Notes: a model not told the origin generated them from the letters alone. A DNA stretch of 64,000 nucleotides from Streptomyces sp. WMMB 322 (GCF_900090145.1 NZ_FMHI01000014.1:62001-126000), one strand, 5' to 3'. Numbered from the stretch's first letter, positions 42,646 to 50,893 are shown. Made by a program: numbers and translations.

Positions 42646-43895
42646 CACCACCCGACAAGAACCCACCCGATCCGATCGACGGTGCCGCACTACTGGAGGA
42701 AGTCGAAGCGTTTCACCGCCGGTTCAACATCTTCCCCATGGAGGCCGCCTATGTCGCGACCGTGCTGTGGGATGCCCACGCGCACCTCATCGACGCCTTC
42801 GACGGCACCGCCCGCATCGCCTTCCTCTCACCCGAGCCCGGCTCCGGGAAGAGCAGGGCCCTGGAGATCATCGAAACCCTCACCCCTCGCGCCATGACGA
42901 CGGTCAATGCCTCACCCAACGCGCTCTTCAGGCTCGTCGAGGCCGACGACGGGCCGCCCACGCTGCTCTTCGATGAGATCGACACTGTCTTCGGTCCCAA
43001 GGCCGGCGACAACGAACCCGTCCGCGGATTCCTCAACTCCGGCTACCGCCGCGGCGGCAAGTCGCTCCGCTGCGTCGGAGAGGGCGCCAACCAGACCGCG
43101 GCATGGTTCTCCAGCTTCTGCGCCGTGGCCATGGCAGGACTCGGCTCACTGCCCGACACGATCCTGACCCGCTCGGTCATCATCCGCATGCGCAAGCGCG
43201 CTCCCAACGAAAGCGTCGAGGGCTATCGCCGACGCACGCACGAGAAGGAAGGTCACGCCCTACGTGATCGCCTCGGGAAGTGGGCCGACCAAGTGCGTGA
43301 GCAAGTCGCCGAAGCCTGGCCCGAGATGCCCGAGGGCATCTCTGACCGGCCCGCCGACGTGTGGGAGCCCCTGCTTGCCGTCGCGGACGCGGCTGGCGGC
43401 GCCTGGCCGGAGCGGGCACGCGCCGCCTGCGTGGAGCTGGTTCACGCCGCTCACGACAATGACGAAGCATCCCTCGGGATCCGGCTGTTGACCGATCTCC
43501 GCGACAAGGTCTTCTGCGGAGCGGACCGGATGCCCACGGCCGTAATTCTCGAATGCCTCTTGGGCATGGAAGAGGCTCCCTGGGGCGACCTGGATGACAA
43601 GCCGATCAGCTCTCGCACCTTGGCGAAGCTGCTCGGGCAGTACGTCACCGCGTCCAACAAGCCGATCAAGCCGCGTGGTATCCGCACCCCCTCGGGTACG
43701 CCAAAGGGCTACTACGCAGAAGACCTCCAGGACGCGTGGGAGCGGTACTGCCCCCCACCCCCCGGAAAGTCCGCAACAGCCGCAACAGCCGCCACACCGC
43801 AGGTCACAGGTGGTGAAAGTGTGGCGGATCCCGCTCCCGGCATCCGCCACACGCCCGCGGAAAGCGCCACGCGCCCGCTCAGGGTCGTGACCTGA
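42642..43895 (+). CDS. DUF3631 helicase-like ATPase of replication module
   Basis: A 417-aa AAA+/helicase-like protein. Walker A is LSPEPGSGKSRALE near residue 63, and Walker B is TLLFDEIDTVFG near 109. An arginine-finger-like LTRSVIIRMRKR follows near 180. The C-terminal part matches DUF3631, with the segment KPISSRTLAKLLGQYVTAS. It is coupled to the previous gene by ATGA overlap. With prim-pol and SSB it forms the replication module. Its 3' end carries half of an inverted-repeat cluster. Confidence 0.88.
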   Translation: MTPPDKNPPDPIDGAALLEEVEAFHRRFNIFPMEAAYVATVLWDAHAHLIDAFDGTARIAFLSPEPGSGKSRALEIIETLTPRAMTTVNASPNALFRLVEADDGPPTLLFDEIDTVFGPKAGDNEPVRGFLNSGYRRGGKSLRCVGEGANQTAAWFSSFCAVAMAGLGSLPDTILTRSVIIRMRKRAPNESVEGYRRRTHEKEGHALRDRLGKWADQVREQVAEAWPEMPEGISDRPADVWEPLLAVADAAGGAWPERARAACVELVHAAHDNDEASLGIRLLTDLRDKVFCGADRMPTAVILECLLGMEEAPWGDLDDKPISSRTLAKLLGQYVTASNKPIKPRGIRTPSGTPKGYYAEDLQDAWERYCPPPPGKSATAATAATPQVTGGESVADPAPGIRHTPAESATRPLRVVT

Positions 43896-44019
43896 CCAGC
43901 ACGGATCTGAAGGTGCCACCACGCGCTCGCGTGGCGGCACCTATCCGCAACACAACGGGCATCCGCCACAAATCCAAGCCGCTGACCAGCAATGTTGCGG
44001 CGTGGCGGATGTTGCGGAT
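43819..44019. other. Iteron-like GTGGCGGAT/ATCCGCCAC cluster (possible origin)
   Basis: Short repeats of GTGGCGGAT occur in both orientations at about 43821-43829, 43842-43850, 43961-43969 and 44002-44010. Degenerate forms lie at 43931 and 44011. The first pair forms a perfect 10-bp inverted repeat (GTGTGGCGGA and its complement). The cluster starts within the end of the DUF3631 gene and fills the gap before xis. Iterons next to a replication module suggest oriV or a regulatory site. Confidence 0.55.
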
Positions 44020-44048
44020 TCCCCAGAGGCCAGAGAGGAGTCACGAAG

Positions 44049-44360
44049 GTGCCGAAGGACACTGGACTTCCCCCGAGCTATTCGGCGGCGGACGTCGCAG
44101 CATCCCTTGGGTGCTCGGAATGGTGGGTCAAGGAGCAAGCTCGCCGCCGGCGCATCCCCTTCATGAAGAGCGGTGGCGGTTACCGCTTTACCAGCGAGCA
44201 CGTGCGAGAGATCTTTCTCATCCTTGAGGAGCGGCCCCGGCCTGCGGCAAGCGCTGCCGATGGCGAAGCCGTACCCCGTCGCCGGACCAAGGCACCGACG
44301 ACAGGGCCCGTGGTGAGTCTTCGAGCACGCCGTCCGCGCCGCGCACGAAACGCCGCTTGA
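44049..44360 (+). CDS. xis: Excisionase-like helix-turn-helix protein
   Basis: A 103-aa protein with a MerR/Xis-type winged helix in its first 65 residues (YSAADVAASLGCSEWWVKEQ, then ARRRRIPFMKSGGGYRFTSE) and a basic, disordered tail. Xis genes lie just upstream of int in AICEs, as here. GTG 44049 has AGGAG upstream. A strong hairpin separates it from int, so the two may be transcribed at different levels. Confidence 0.88.
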   Translation: MPKDTGLPPSYSAADVAASLGCSEWWVKEQARRRRIPFMKSGGGYRFTSEHVREIFLILEERPRPAASAADGEAVPRRRTKAPTTGPVVSLRARRPRRARNAA

Positions 44361-44373
44361 TAGAAAACCGATC

Positions 44374-44411
44374 GCGAGGGGTGGAAGCCATTCACGGCTT
44401 CCACCCCTCGC
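44374..44411 (+). terminator. Strong hairpin between xis and int
   Basis: A 16-bp perfect stem (44374-44389 with 44396-44411) with loop ATTCAC begins 14 bases after the xis stop. A TTGTCTT stretch follows. It should terminate or strongly attenuate transcription from the replication genes into int. Confidence 0.8.
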
Positions 44412-44429
44412 TTGTCTTGAGAGGCATCC

Positions 44430-45941
44430 ATGGGCTACGGCGAGAAGCGCGCCGACTACTACCGGGGGCGGTACTGGATCGCACCCGGCGTCCTTCGCAC
44501 TGTGGTGGATGCGAACGGGGCCACGATCCGATTCGCCACCAAGCGTGAGGCAGCAAAGGCAGCGAACGATGCGGAGGCCAAGGTCAGGGAGGTCGGCTAT
44601 CGCGACCCCAAGGCCGGGAAAGAGACCTTCGGCGAGTACGTGAACCGCTGGTACGCGGCACAGGAATTGGCCGCGTCCACTATGCAGAACTACAAGCGAC
44701 ACATCGAGGAGCACCTCCTTCCTGCTTTCGAAGACAAGGCCATCGCGGACATCCAACCCACGGACGTCGGCGCCTGGGAGAAGAAGGAACGGAAGCTTTA
44801 CGCCGCATCGAGCGTGAAGACCTGGCATGGCACGCTGCACCTCATCCTGGCGGACGCCGTTGACGAAGGACTTCGCGACTCCAACCCGGCAACCAAGCGG
44901 CGCGGTCGCGGCAAGCGTGCAGGCCGATCCCGAAACCGGGGACCGGAGAAGGTGGTGACCGACGCTCTCGGCATCCTGCTGACAGCCGAGCGAGCCTCGC
45001 TGTTGTCCGGCCGTGACGACGAATTCGTGGCTGTGGTCCTGAAGGGCTACACCGGCATGCGATGGGGTGAAATCGTCGGCCTGGAGCGCGAGTTCGTCCG
45101 CTCCACCTCAGTGCGGGTGGAGTGGCAGCTCTACGAACTCGACTCGGGAGAGTTCGAGCGCTGCCCACCGAAGGACGACTCCTACCGGACCGTGGACCTC
45201 CCGAAGTGGCTGGCTGGCTTGGTCTCGAGCCATATCACCCGCACCGAATCGACACCCTGTCCGTGCCACGAGCACGTTTACGTGTTCCGTGGCCACGGTC
45301 CTGCCAATGGGGCGGCACGGCACGTCGGCGCGAAGCTGGTCGACGTCGCTCGTCGTGCCGATGTCTCCCCGGCAACAGTCTCGAACGTGCTGAACCGGCC
45401 GGATGCTGTTGCGGAGCGGACGCGGACCAGGGTCGAGTCGGCGGTCGCGGAACTCGGGTACGTCCGGGCGGGCCAGTCGGGAGAGACAGCTGCGCACTGG
45501 CGCCGTACCGGGTTCGCGACCTGGCTGTTCCATCCGGCCACGACGGGGTGGTACCCGAAGAAGGCCCCACAGGAGGCGCGCCCGGTACCCGTGTTGGCGC
45601 ACCCCTGGCCAGGAGTGCCGGCACGGGGCCGGAATGCCTCTGGCCGTGCTGACGCATGCTGGCTGCCGATCGCACGGGGCCTCACTCCGCACGGGCTCAG
45701 GCACTCCCACAAGACGGTCATGGAGGAGCTTGGGACCCCGCCCAAGCTGATGGATGAGCGCATGGGCCACGAGGACGGCTCAGTGCAGGCGCGCTACTCG
45801 CACATCACGGCGCGAATGAGGAATCGGCTCATGGACGAACTGACCGAACAGTGGGAGGAAGCGTTGACGGCGCGGTTGGCCATGCATCCGCGGTCCCCGG
45901 TGCGTGCGCTCGATGCCTTGCTGAGAGGGCGTCAGGGGTGA
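44430..45941 (+). CDS. int: Tyrosine integrase with inserted LacI-type HTH
   Basis: A 503-aa tyrosine recombinase. Residues ~1-60 are an arm-binding domain, 62-150 the SAM-like core-binding domain, and 175-500 the catalytic domain. Catalytic residues are visible: Arg211 (GYTGMRWGEI), Lys248 (CPPKDDSYRTVDLP), His421 and Arg424 (HGLRH), His447 (MGHEDG) and Tyr456 (ARYSHI). Between Lys248 and His421 is an insert of about 110 residues. It holds a full LacI-type helix-turn-helix with hinge-like helix at about 300-345 (KLVDVARRADVSPATVSNVL), then an unassigned basic stretch. The insert makes the protein about 100 residues longer than usual pSAM2-type integrases. ATG 44430 follows GAGAGG. The stop is about 115 bases from the att core. 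Confidence 0.93.
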   Translation: MGYGEKRADYYRGRYWIAPGVLRTVVDANGATIRFATKREAAKAANDAEAKVREVGYRDPKAGKETFGEYVNRWYAAQELAASTMQNYKRHIEEHLLPAFEDKAIADIQPTDVGAWEKKERKLYAASSVKTWHGTLHLILADAVDEGLRDSNPATKRRGRGKRAGRSRNRGPEKVVTDALGILLTAERASLLSGRDDEFVAVVLKGYTGMRWGEIVGLEREFVRSTSVRVEWQLYELDSGEFERCPPKDDSYRTVDLPKWLAGLVSSHITRTESTPCPCHEHVYVFRGHGPANGAARHVGAKLVDVARRADVSPATVSNVLNRPDAVAERTRTRVESAVAELGYVRAGQSGETAAHWRRTGFATWLFHPATTGWYPKKAPQEARPVPVLAHPWPGVPARGRNASGRADACWLPIARGLTPHGLRHSHKTVMEELGTPPKLMDERMGHEDGSVQARYSHITARMRNRLMDELTEQWEEALTARLAMHPRSPVRALDALLRGRQG

Positions 45942-45946
45942 CGATT

Positions 45947-45987
45947 GGGGAGTGAATTTCCTTGATCCACTCCCCGTTTACTCCCCA
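45947..45987. other. Right arm-type integrase sites (candidate)
   Basis: Bases 45961-45987 repeat the left arm sequence (26875-26901) in the same orientation with one mismatch. Just before it, GGGGAGTGAA at 45947-45956 is the reverse complement of the left copy's TTCACTCCCC. This gives at least three related sites around attP, as expected for Int and Xis binding. Confidence 0.7.
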
Positions 45988-46005
45988 GAGGCCCGCGGTA
46001 ACGAG

Positions 46006-46042
46006 TCAGGGCCAGTCTTCCGTGAAGGGAGACTGGCCCTGA
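46006..46042 (-). terminator. Element-borne terminator for tRNA-Pro
   Basis: A 13-bp perfect stem (46006-46018 with 46030-46042, loop 11) lies 17 bases downstream of the tRNA 3' end on the minus strand. It was brought in by the element and replaces the displaced hairpin now at 26683-26715. Confidence 0.75.
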
Positions 46043-46054
46043 GCTGCGATTTCA

Positions 46055-46100
46055 TCTGTCGGGGTGGCGGGATTTGAACCCACGACCTCTTCGTCCCGAA
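46055..46100. repeat. attR: 46-bp repeat within tRNA-Pro
   Basis: Identical to 26730-26775. It covers the tRNA from the anticodon loop to the 3' end and four bases beyond, so the integrated element restores an intact tRNA gene. Confidence 0.95.
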
Positions 46101-46132
46101 CGAAGCGCGCTGCCAAGCTGCGCCACACCCCG
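46059..46132 (-). tRNA. tRNA-Pro(CGG)
   Basis: A 74-nt tRNA on the minus strand. The acceptor stem pairs CGGGGTG with CACCCCG and the discriminator is A. The anticodon stem CTTCG/CGAAG encloses the loop TTCGGGA, giving anticodon CGG (codon CCG). The T loop GTTCAAATC is canonical. The 3' CCA is not encoded. The gene is the integration target. Confidence 0.97.
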
Positions 46133-46201
46133 AAGCAACGCGCACCACTCTAGCCCAGCCGAAGGCAGAGGTGAAATCGGGATTTCGTGGGGCCCGCCCG
46201 C

Positions 46202-47131
46202 TCAGTCGCGGGCTGTGAGCGTCAGCAACGTCGCCTCGGGCGGGCACGCGAAGCGCACAGGTGTGTAGCGGTTGGCGCCGCAGCCCGCCGAGACGTGGAG
46301 GTACGAGCGGTTGCCGCCGGCCTCGTGGGCGGAGAGGCCTTTGACGCGCTCCGTGTCCAGGTCGCAGTTGGTCACGAGGGCACCGTAGAAGGGCACGCAC
46401 AGCTGCCCCCCGTGGGTGTGCCCGGCGAGGATCAGCGGGTAGCCGTCCGCGGTGAAGGCGTCCAGGGAGCGCAGGTAGGGGGCGTGGACGAGCGCGAGTG
46501 AGAGGTCCGCGTCCCGCTCGGGGCCGCCGATGACGGCGCTGTAGCGGTCCCGCTTGATGTGCGGGTCGTCCAGGCCGGTGAGGGCGATCTCCTGGCCGCC
46601 GTCGAGCTTGAGACGTCCGCGGGTGTTGCTGAGGCCGACCCAGCCTGCCGAGTCGAAGGCGTCGCGCATCCCTTCCCACGGGTTGTGCACGGCGCCGACG
46701 GCCGGGGCGTTCCCGTTGAGACCGTGGCGCCCGCTGGCCTTCTCCATCAGGTAGCGGGCGGGGTTGCGCAGTTTCGGGCCGTAGTAGTCGTTGGAGCCGA
46801 AGACGTACGCGCCGGGGAGTTCCATGAGCGGGCCCAGTGCGTCCAGGACCTCGGGCACCGCATCCGGGTCCGAGAGGTTGTCCCCCGTGTTGATCACGAA
46901 GTCGGGGCGCAGGCCCGCGAGTGACTGAAGCCAGCGCTGCTTCTTGCGCTGCCCGCCGACCATGTGGATGTCGGAGACATGCAGGACGCGCAGCGACTGC
47001 ATGCCGGGCGGCAGCACGGGGACCGTCACGCGTCGCAGGCGGAAGGAGCGGGGCTCGACGAGCGTCGCATAGCCCACGCAGGCCGCTCCGAGTGCCGTCA
47101 GGGTGAGGGGGACTCCGTATCGCGCACGCAT
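46202..47131 (-). CDS. Membrane-anchored calcineurin-like metallophosphoesterase
   Basis: A 309-aa phosphoesterase with an N-terminal hydrophobic segment (about residues 5-25). The metal motifs are VLHVSDIHMVGG, NTGDNLSDP, YVFGSNDYYGP (a variant of GNHD), LALVHAPYL and LAGHTHGGQLCVPF. ATG 47131 is preferred because the residues before it are not conserved-looking. It is the first chromosomal gene after the tRNA and is divergent from the YqeY-like gene. Substrates of this group include phospholipid headgroups and nucleotides. The exact one is unknown. Confidence 0.9.
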   Translation of the reverse strand: MRARYGVPLTLTALGAACVGYATLVEPRSFRLRRVTVPVLPPGMQSLRVLHVSDIHMVGGQRKKQRWLQSLAGLRPDFVINTGDNLSDPDAVPEVLDALGPLMELPGAYVFGSNDYYGPKLRNPARYLMEKASGRHGLNGNAPAVGAVHNPWEGMRDAFDSAGWVGLSNTRGRLKLDGGQEIALTGLDDPHIKRDRYSAVIGGPERDADLSLALVHAPYLRSLDAFTADGYPLILAGHTHGGQLCVPFYGALVTNCDLDTERVKGLSAHEAGGNRSYLHVSAGCGANRYTPVRFACPPEATLLTLTARD

Positions 47132-47328
47132 CGCACCATGGTCGCAGACCTGCCGTTCCGCTCGCACGCCGTGCCCGTGTGCGCACCCGCTGCTCCTTTC
47201 CGGAGGAAGCGGTCGGCGGAGGGCACGCGCGGACGTTCCGCCGCGGGCGCAGCGACGACGTCCGGAGCGCTCCCGGCGCCGCGTGCGGGATGATGGGGCC
47301 AGGATTCCCAGGAGGACATGAAAACGCT

Positions 47329-47796
47329 ATGACTACGCTCAAGTCCCGGCTTCAGAACGACCTGACGGCAGCGATCAAGGAGCGCGACGAACTGCGCTCC
47401 GCGACCCTCCGCATGACCCTCGCCGCGATCTCGAAGGAGGAGGTCGCCGGAAAGTCCGCACGCGCGCTGTCGGACGACGAGGTCCAGAAGGTGATCACGC
47501 GCGAGGCGAAGAAGCGCCGCGAGGCGGCGGAGGCGTTCGCGGACGGCGGCCGCGGGGAGCAGGCCGAACGGGAGCGCGCCGAGGGGGAGGTGCTCGCCGA
47601 CTACCTGCCGAAGCAGCTGACGGACGAGGAGCTGGACGCGCTGGTCGCCGAGGCCGTCGCGGAGGCGCAGGCCGGTGGGGCCGAGGGGCCGCGCGCCATG
47701 GGCGCCGTCATGAAGATCGTCAACCCGAAGGTGCAGGGACGGGCCGAGGGCGGTCGGGTGGCGGCGGCGGTCAAGAAGCGGCTCGCCTCGGGCTGA
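47329..47796 (+). CDS. GatB/YqeY domain protein
   Basis: A 155-aa YqeY protein covering the whole family: TLKSRLQNDLTAAIKERDEL at the start, VQKVITREAKKRREAAEAFA in the middle, ADYLPKQLTDEELDALVAEA and MGAVMKIVNPKVQGRAEGGR at the end. YqeY resembles the tRNA-binding tail of GatB, but its role is not established. A tiny frame ATG-AAA-ACG-CTA-TGA at 47318 uses the GGAGG and overlaps this start (ATGA). It may be a leader that couples initiation. Confidence 0.93.
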   Translation: MTTLKSRLQNDLTAAIKERDELRSATLRMTLAAISKEEVAGKSARALSDDEVQKVITREAKKRREAAEAFADGGRGEQAERERAEGEVLADYLPKQLTDEELDALVAEAVAEAQAGGAEGPRAMGAVMKIVNPKVQGRAEGGRVAAAVKKRLASG

Positions 47797-47820
47797 CCCC
47801 CGAAGCACACACGCACGCGA

Positions 47821-47857
47821 AGGGGGCGCTCCCCTTGCCCAGGCCGGAGCGCCCCCT
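47821..47857. terminator. Bidirectional terminator after yqeY-like gene
   Basis: A 12-bp perfect stem (47821-47832 with 47846-47857) starts 25 bases after the stop codon. Confidence 0.8.
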
Positions 47858-48152
47858 CTCGCGCGTACGGACCGGGGGTCACGAGCAGCGGGACGTCCCA
47901 TGCTGCCGGGTCGAGCCCACCGGGCGGGCCACCGCGTCACCCCCCGGGACGCGCGGGCCGGCCTCCCCGGGCCCCCGGGCCCTTCACAACCGAGCGCTCC
48001 TTGAGCCGCTGGGCGCCCCGGATGCCGGAGACCGTTCCGGATGCCGGGGACCGTTCCGGAAGCCTGCGCTCCGCCGGCCGGCGAACCTGCGTTCCTCGGC
48101 CGGAACCTGCGCTCCGCCGACCCGAAGCCGATCCTCGGCCGGCTGACAGGGC
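47858..48152. other. Convergent intergenic region with short repeats
   Basis: About 295 bases between the yqeY terminator and the PBP stop. It contains repeats of GATGCCGG(A/G)GACCGTTCCGGA near 48020-48065 and of CGGAACCTGCGCTCCGCC-like units near 48065-48120. No gene seen. Confidence 0.5.
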
Positions 48153-50426
48153 CTAGAAGCCGCCGGTCCCGCCGGAGCGGCCGCCCGTGCCGCCGCCGCG
48201 CCCGCCGAACGGGTCGCCACTGCCGCCGTTCTGGCCCCCGGTGCCCCCGGTCCCTCCGGTGTCGGCACCGCCGTTGCCCCCGCCGCCGATGAAGTCCGGC
48301 GGAAGCGTGATGTCCGGCCACGGTGAGTCGTCGGGCGGCTTGGGCTTGTCGCGGCCTTTGCCGTCGCCCTTGCCCTTGTCGTCGTCGATGGGAATGAGGT
48401 TGAACTTCGGGGCGGGCTTGCCCTCCAGGGCACCTGCCATGGCGTCGCGCCAGATGGGGCCGGGCACTTCGCCGCCGAAGACCTTGTCGTAGTAGTTCCC
48501 GCCGATCGAGATGTTCGTCATCTGCGTCTTGTGCGCCGGGTCCCCCACCCACACGGCGCCCGACATGTTGGGTGTGTAGCCCACGAACCAGGCCGCGTAG
48601 CGCTGGTCAGTGGTGCCGGTCTTGCCCGCGCTGTCGCGTCCGCTCAGCCCGGCCTTCTTTCCCGTGCCGTCCTCGACGACGCCTCGCAGGAGCGAGTTGA
48701 CGGTGTCGGCGGTCCGCGTGCTCATCGCGCGCTCGCACGAGGTCTTCGGCACCGGGAGCTTCCTGCCGCGTGCGTCGGTGATCGACTCGATCGCCACGGG
48801 TGTGCAGTGCACGCCCCGGTTGGCGAAGGTGGCGTATCCCTCGGCCATCGTCAGCGGCGACATCTCCTGCGTGCCCAGGGTGATGGAGGGGACCTGGTCG
48901 ATCTCCTTGCCGTCGGCCCGCTCGATGCCCATCTTCCCGGCCATCTCCGTGACGGGGCAGACGCCGGTTTCGCTGATGAGGGAGACGAAGTAGGTGTTCA
49001 CCGACTTGGCGGTGGCCTCCTTCATCTCGTACGGGCCCACCTCGCTCTTGTTCTCGTTCTCGACGGGGGCGCTGCCGTTCCACTGGCCTCCGCACGTCTG
49101 CACCGGCGAGGGGTACTGCATCTTGTACGGCGAGGGGTACTTCTTGTACACGCTCATGCCGCGCTCCAGCGCAGCCGCCGCGATCACCGGCTTGAAGGTG
49201 GAGCCCGGCTGGTAGCCGGCGCCGCCGCCCATGTCGTCGTCCACGGAGAGGTTGATCTGCGTCTCGTTCTCTCCGAAGCCGTAGGGCCGTGACTGGCCCA
49301 TCGCGAGGATCTTGCCGGTGCCCGGCTCCACTATGGAGGCGGCGGTCGCCACCTTGTCCGACTTGTTCACATGGTTCTTGACCGATGCCTCGACGGACTT
49401 CTGCGCCTTCGGGTCGAGCGTGGTCCTGATCGTCAGGCCGCCCTGGTTCCACCGCTTGGCGCGTGCCTTCTCCGTCTTGCCGAACGCCGGGTCCTTCAGG
49501 ACCACTTCGCGTACGTAGTCGCAGAAGAAGCCGGCTCCGTGCGAAGCGGTGATGCAGCCGTTGCGGGGCTTGCTGATGTCGAGGCCGAGGGGCTTGTCCT
49601 TCGCCTCGCGCGCCTCATCGGCGGAGATGTGGCCGAGGGCCTGCATGCGTGAAATCACGGTGTCGCGCCGCTTCTTGGCCGCGTCCTCGTTCTGCACCGG
49701 GTCGTACCGGGCGGGGGACTGCACGAGCCCGGCCAGCAGGGCCGACTCGGGCACGTCGAGGTCCTTGGCGGGCTTGGAGAAGTACCGCTGCGCGGCTGCC
49801 TCGACCCCGTACGCCTGCTGCCCGAAGAAGGTGATGTTGAGGTAGTTCTCGAGGATCTTCTTCTTGCCGAGGCTCTCCTCGACCTGGATCGCGTACTTGA
49901 GTTCCTTGATCTTCCGGCCGATCGTCTGCTGGGTGGCCCGGGCGACCTTGTCGGGGTCGTCGCCGGCTTCCTCCACGAAGACGTTCTTCACGTACTGCTG
50001 CGTGAGCGAGGAGGCGCCCTCTTCGACCTCGCCGTTCTGGGCGTTGCGGTTGAGCGCGCGCAGGATGCCCTTCAGGTCGACGGCGCCGTGCTTGTAGAAG
50101 CGTGCGTCCTCGATGGCGATGATCGCCTTGCGCATGGTCGGTGAGATCTCGGAAAGGCGGACGACTGTGCGGTCCCGCGAGTAGATCTTGGCGATCTCGC
50201 CGCCCTCGGAGTCGAGGACGGTGGTGCGCTGACTCAGCGGCGGACGCTTGAGGTTCGCGGGGAGTTCGTCGAAGCCCTGGACCGTGTTCTTGGTGACGAG
50301 CCCGAGGCTGCCGACCGCCGGAAGCGCCAGACCTGCGAGCACCGCGCCCGCCAGCACGCTGACGCCGAGGAACTTGGCGCCCTGCTGGAACGCGGACTCA
50401 CCACCGCCGGCACTCATCTTCACCAT
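48153..50426 (-). CDS. Class A penicillin-binding protein (bifunctional)
   Basis: A 757-aa peptidoglycan synthase. One membrane anchor lies at about residues 18-42. The GT51 glycosyltransferase has IIAIEDARFYKHGAVDLKGI and EGASSLTQQYVKN (catalytic Glu in EDARFY). The transpeptidase has GYQPGSTFKP (Ser nucleophile, SxxK), the SVNT SxN motif and SAGKTGT. The last ~80 residues form a Lys/Pro then Gly/Thr-rich tail, probably disordered. It polymerises and cross-links the cell wall. It is divergent from wblA with a 467-base gap, as in other Streptomyces. Confidence 0.95.
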   Translation of the reverse strand: MVKMSAGGGESAFQQGAKFLGVSVLAGAVLAGLALPAVGSLGLVTKNTVQGFDELPANLKRPPLSQRTTVLDSEGGEIAKIYSRDRTVVRLSEISPTMRKAIIAIEDARFYKHGAVDLKGILRALNRNAQNGEVEEGASSLTQQYVKNVFVEEAGDDPDKVARATQQTIGRKIKELKYAIQVEESLGKKKILENYLNITFFGQQAYGVEAAAQRYFSKPAKDLDVPESALLAGLVQSPARYDPVQNEDAAKKRRDTVISRMQALGHISADEAREAKDKPLGLDISKPRNGCITASHGAGFFCDYVREVVLKDPAFGKTEKARAKRWNQGGLTIRTTLDPKAQKSVEASVKNHVNKSDKVATAASIVEPGTGKILAMGQSRPYGFGENETQINLSVDDDMGGGAGYQPGSTFKPVIAAAALERGMSVYKKYPSPYKMQYPSPVQTCGGQWNGSAPVENENKSEVGPYEMKEATAKSVNTYFVSLISETGVCPVTEMAGKMGIERADGKEIDQVPSITLGTQEMSPLTMAEGYATFANRGVHCTPVAIESITDARGRKLPVPKTSCERAMSTRTADTVNSLLRGVVEDGTGKKAGLSGRDSAGKTGTTDQRYAAWFVGYTPNMSGAVWVGDPAHKTQMTNISIGGNYYDKVFGGEVPGPIWRDAMAGALEGKPAPKFNLIPIDDDKGKGDGKGRDKPKPPDDSPWPDITLPPDFIGGGGNGGADTGGTGGTGGQNGGSGDPFGGRGGGTGGRSGGTGGF

Positions 50427-50893
50427 GGCCCTCAGCCTACGTTCTCAATTGCCGGACAGGGGAGCCTCAGTTCGCCTAAGCTGGCGTACGCATCGAACCT
50501 CACACCGTCACTGTGGCCTCGCTCCACTGCGGCCTATCCGCTCACTCCTGTGAGTGATGAGGCTTGTCCGGAACAGCGCCAAGTGCCGTGATGTGTCCGG
50601 CAAGTTCCTCTCCGCCGCACCGCCGTGAACTCCTGTGTTGTCCCGAAAGCTCGGCTTTGAGCGCAAGCGGGCGTCAAGTACCCCGATTTGAGCTCAAGTT
50701 GAGTCCAGGTTGTTACCGGCTCACTCCGGTGGGTTACTTGTTGCGCACGCATAGTCCGTTCGGGCCATTCAAGATTGGGCCCGCTGGGGGTGTTGCGCCC
50801 TGCCCACCTTCCGTAACGTCACCAACAGGCAACGGCGAATATGCCGCTTGCCGCCGTGGGGGAGCCTCGATTCGGGAGAGGACGGCGCCGGCT
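50427..50893. other. Long regulatory region between PBP and wblA
   Basis: The 467-base divergent region should hold the promoters of both genes. AT content rises around 50440-50480 and 50690-50770. No protein-coding frame has a ribosome binding site. Streptomyces wblA is under developmental control and a long upstream region is expected, but I cannot point to individual operator boxes. Confidence 0.5.

Larger units (their letters stand above)
26730..46100. mobile_element. Integrated AICE of prim-pol type in tRNA-Pro(CGG)
   Basis: About 19.3 kb lies between perfect 46-bp repeats, with the integrase gene about 115 bases from the repeat at the tRNA end. The gene content is the canonical AICE set. 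It has integrase and excisionase, a replication module (prim-pol, helicase-like ATPase, SSB), an FtsK-like TraB, small Spd-like membrane proteins, DUF6284/DUF6303/DUF2637/RRQRL-type proteins and a GntR regulator. The arm next to attL carries cargo with lower GC. All core genes look intact, so excision and transfer are plausible. Unlike pSAM2 there is no RepSA-type initiator. The prim-pol/DUF3631 pair probably replaces it. Confidence 0.93.
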
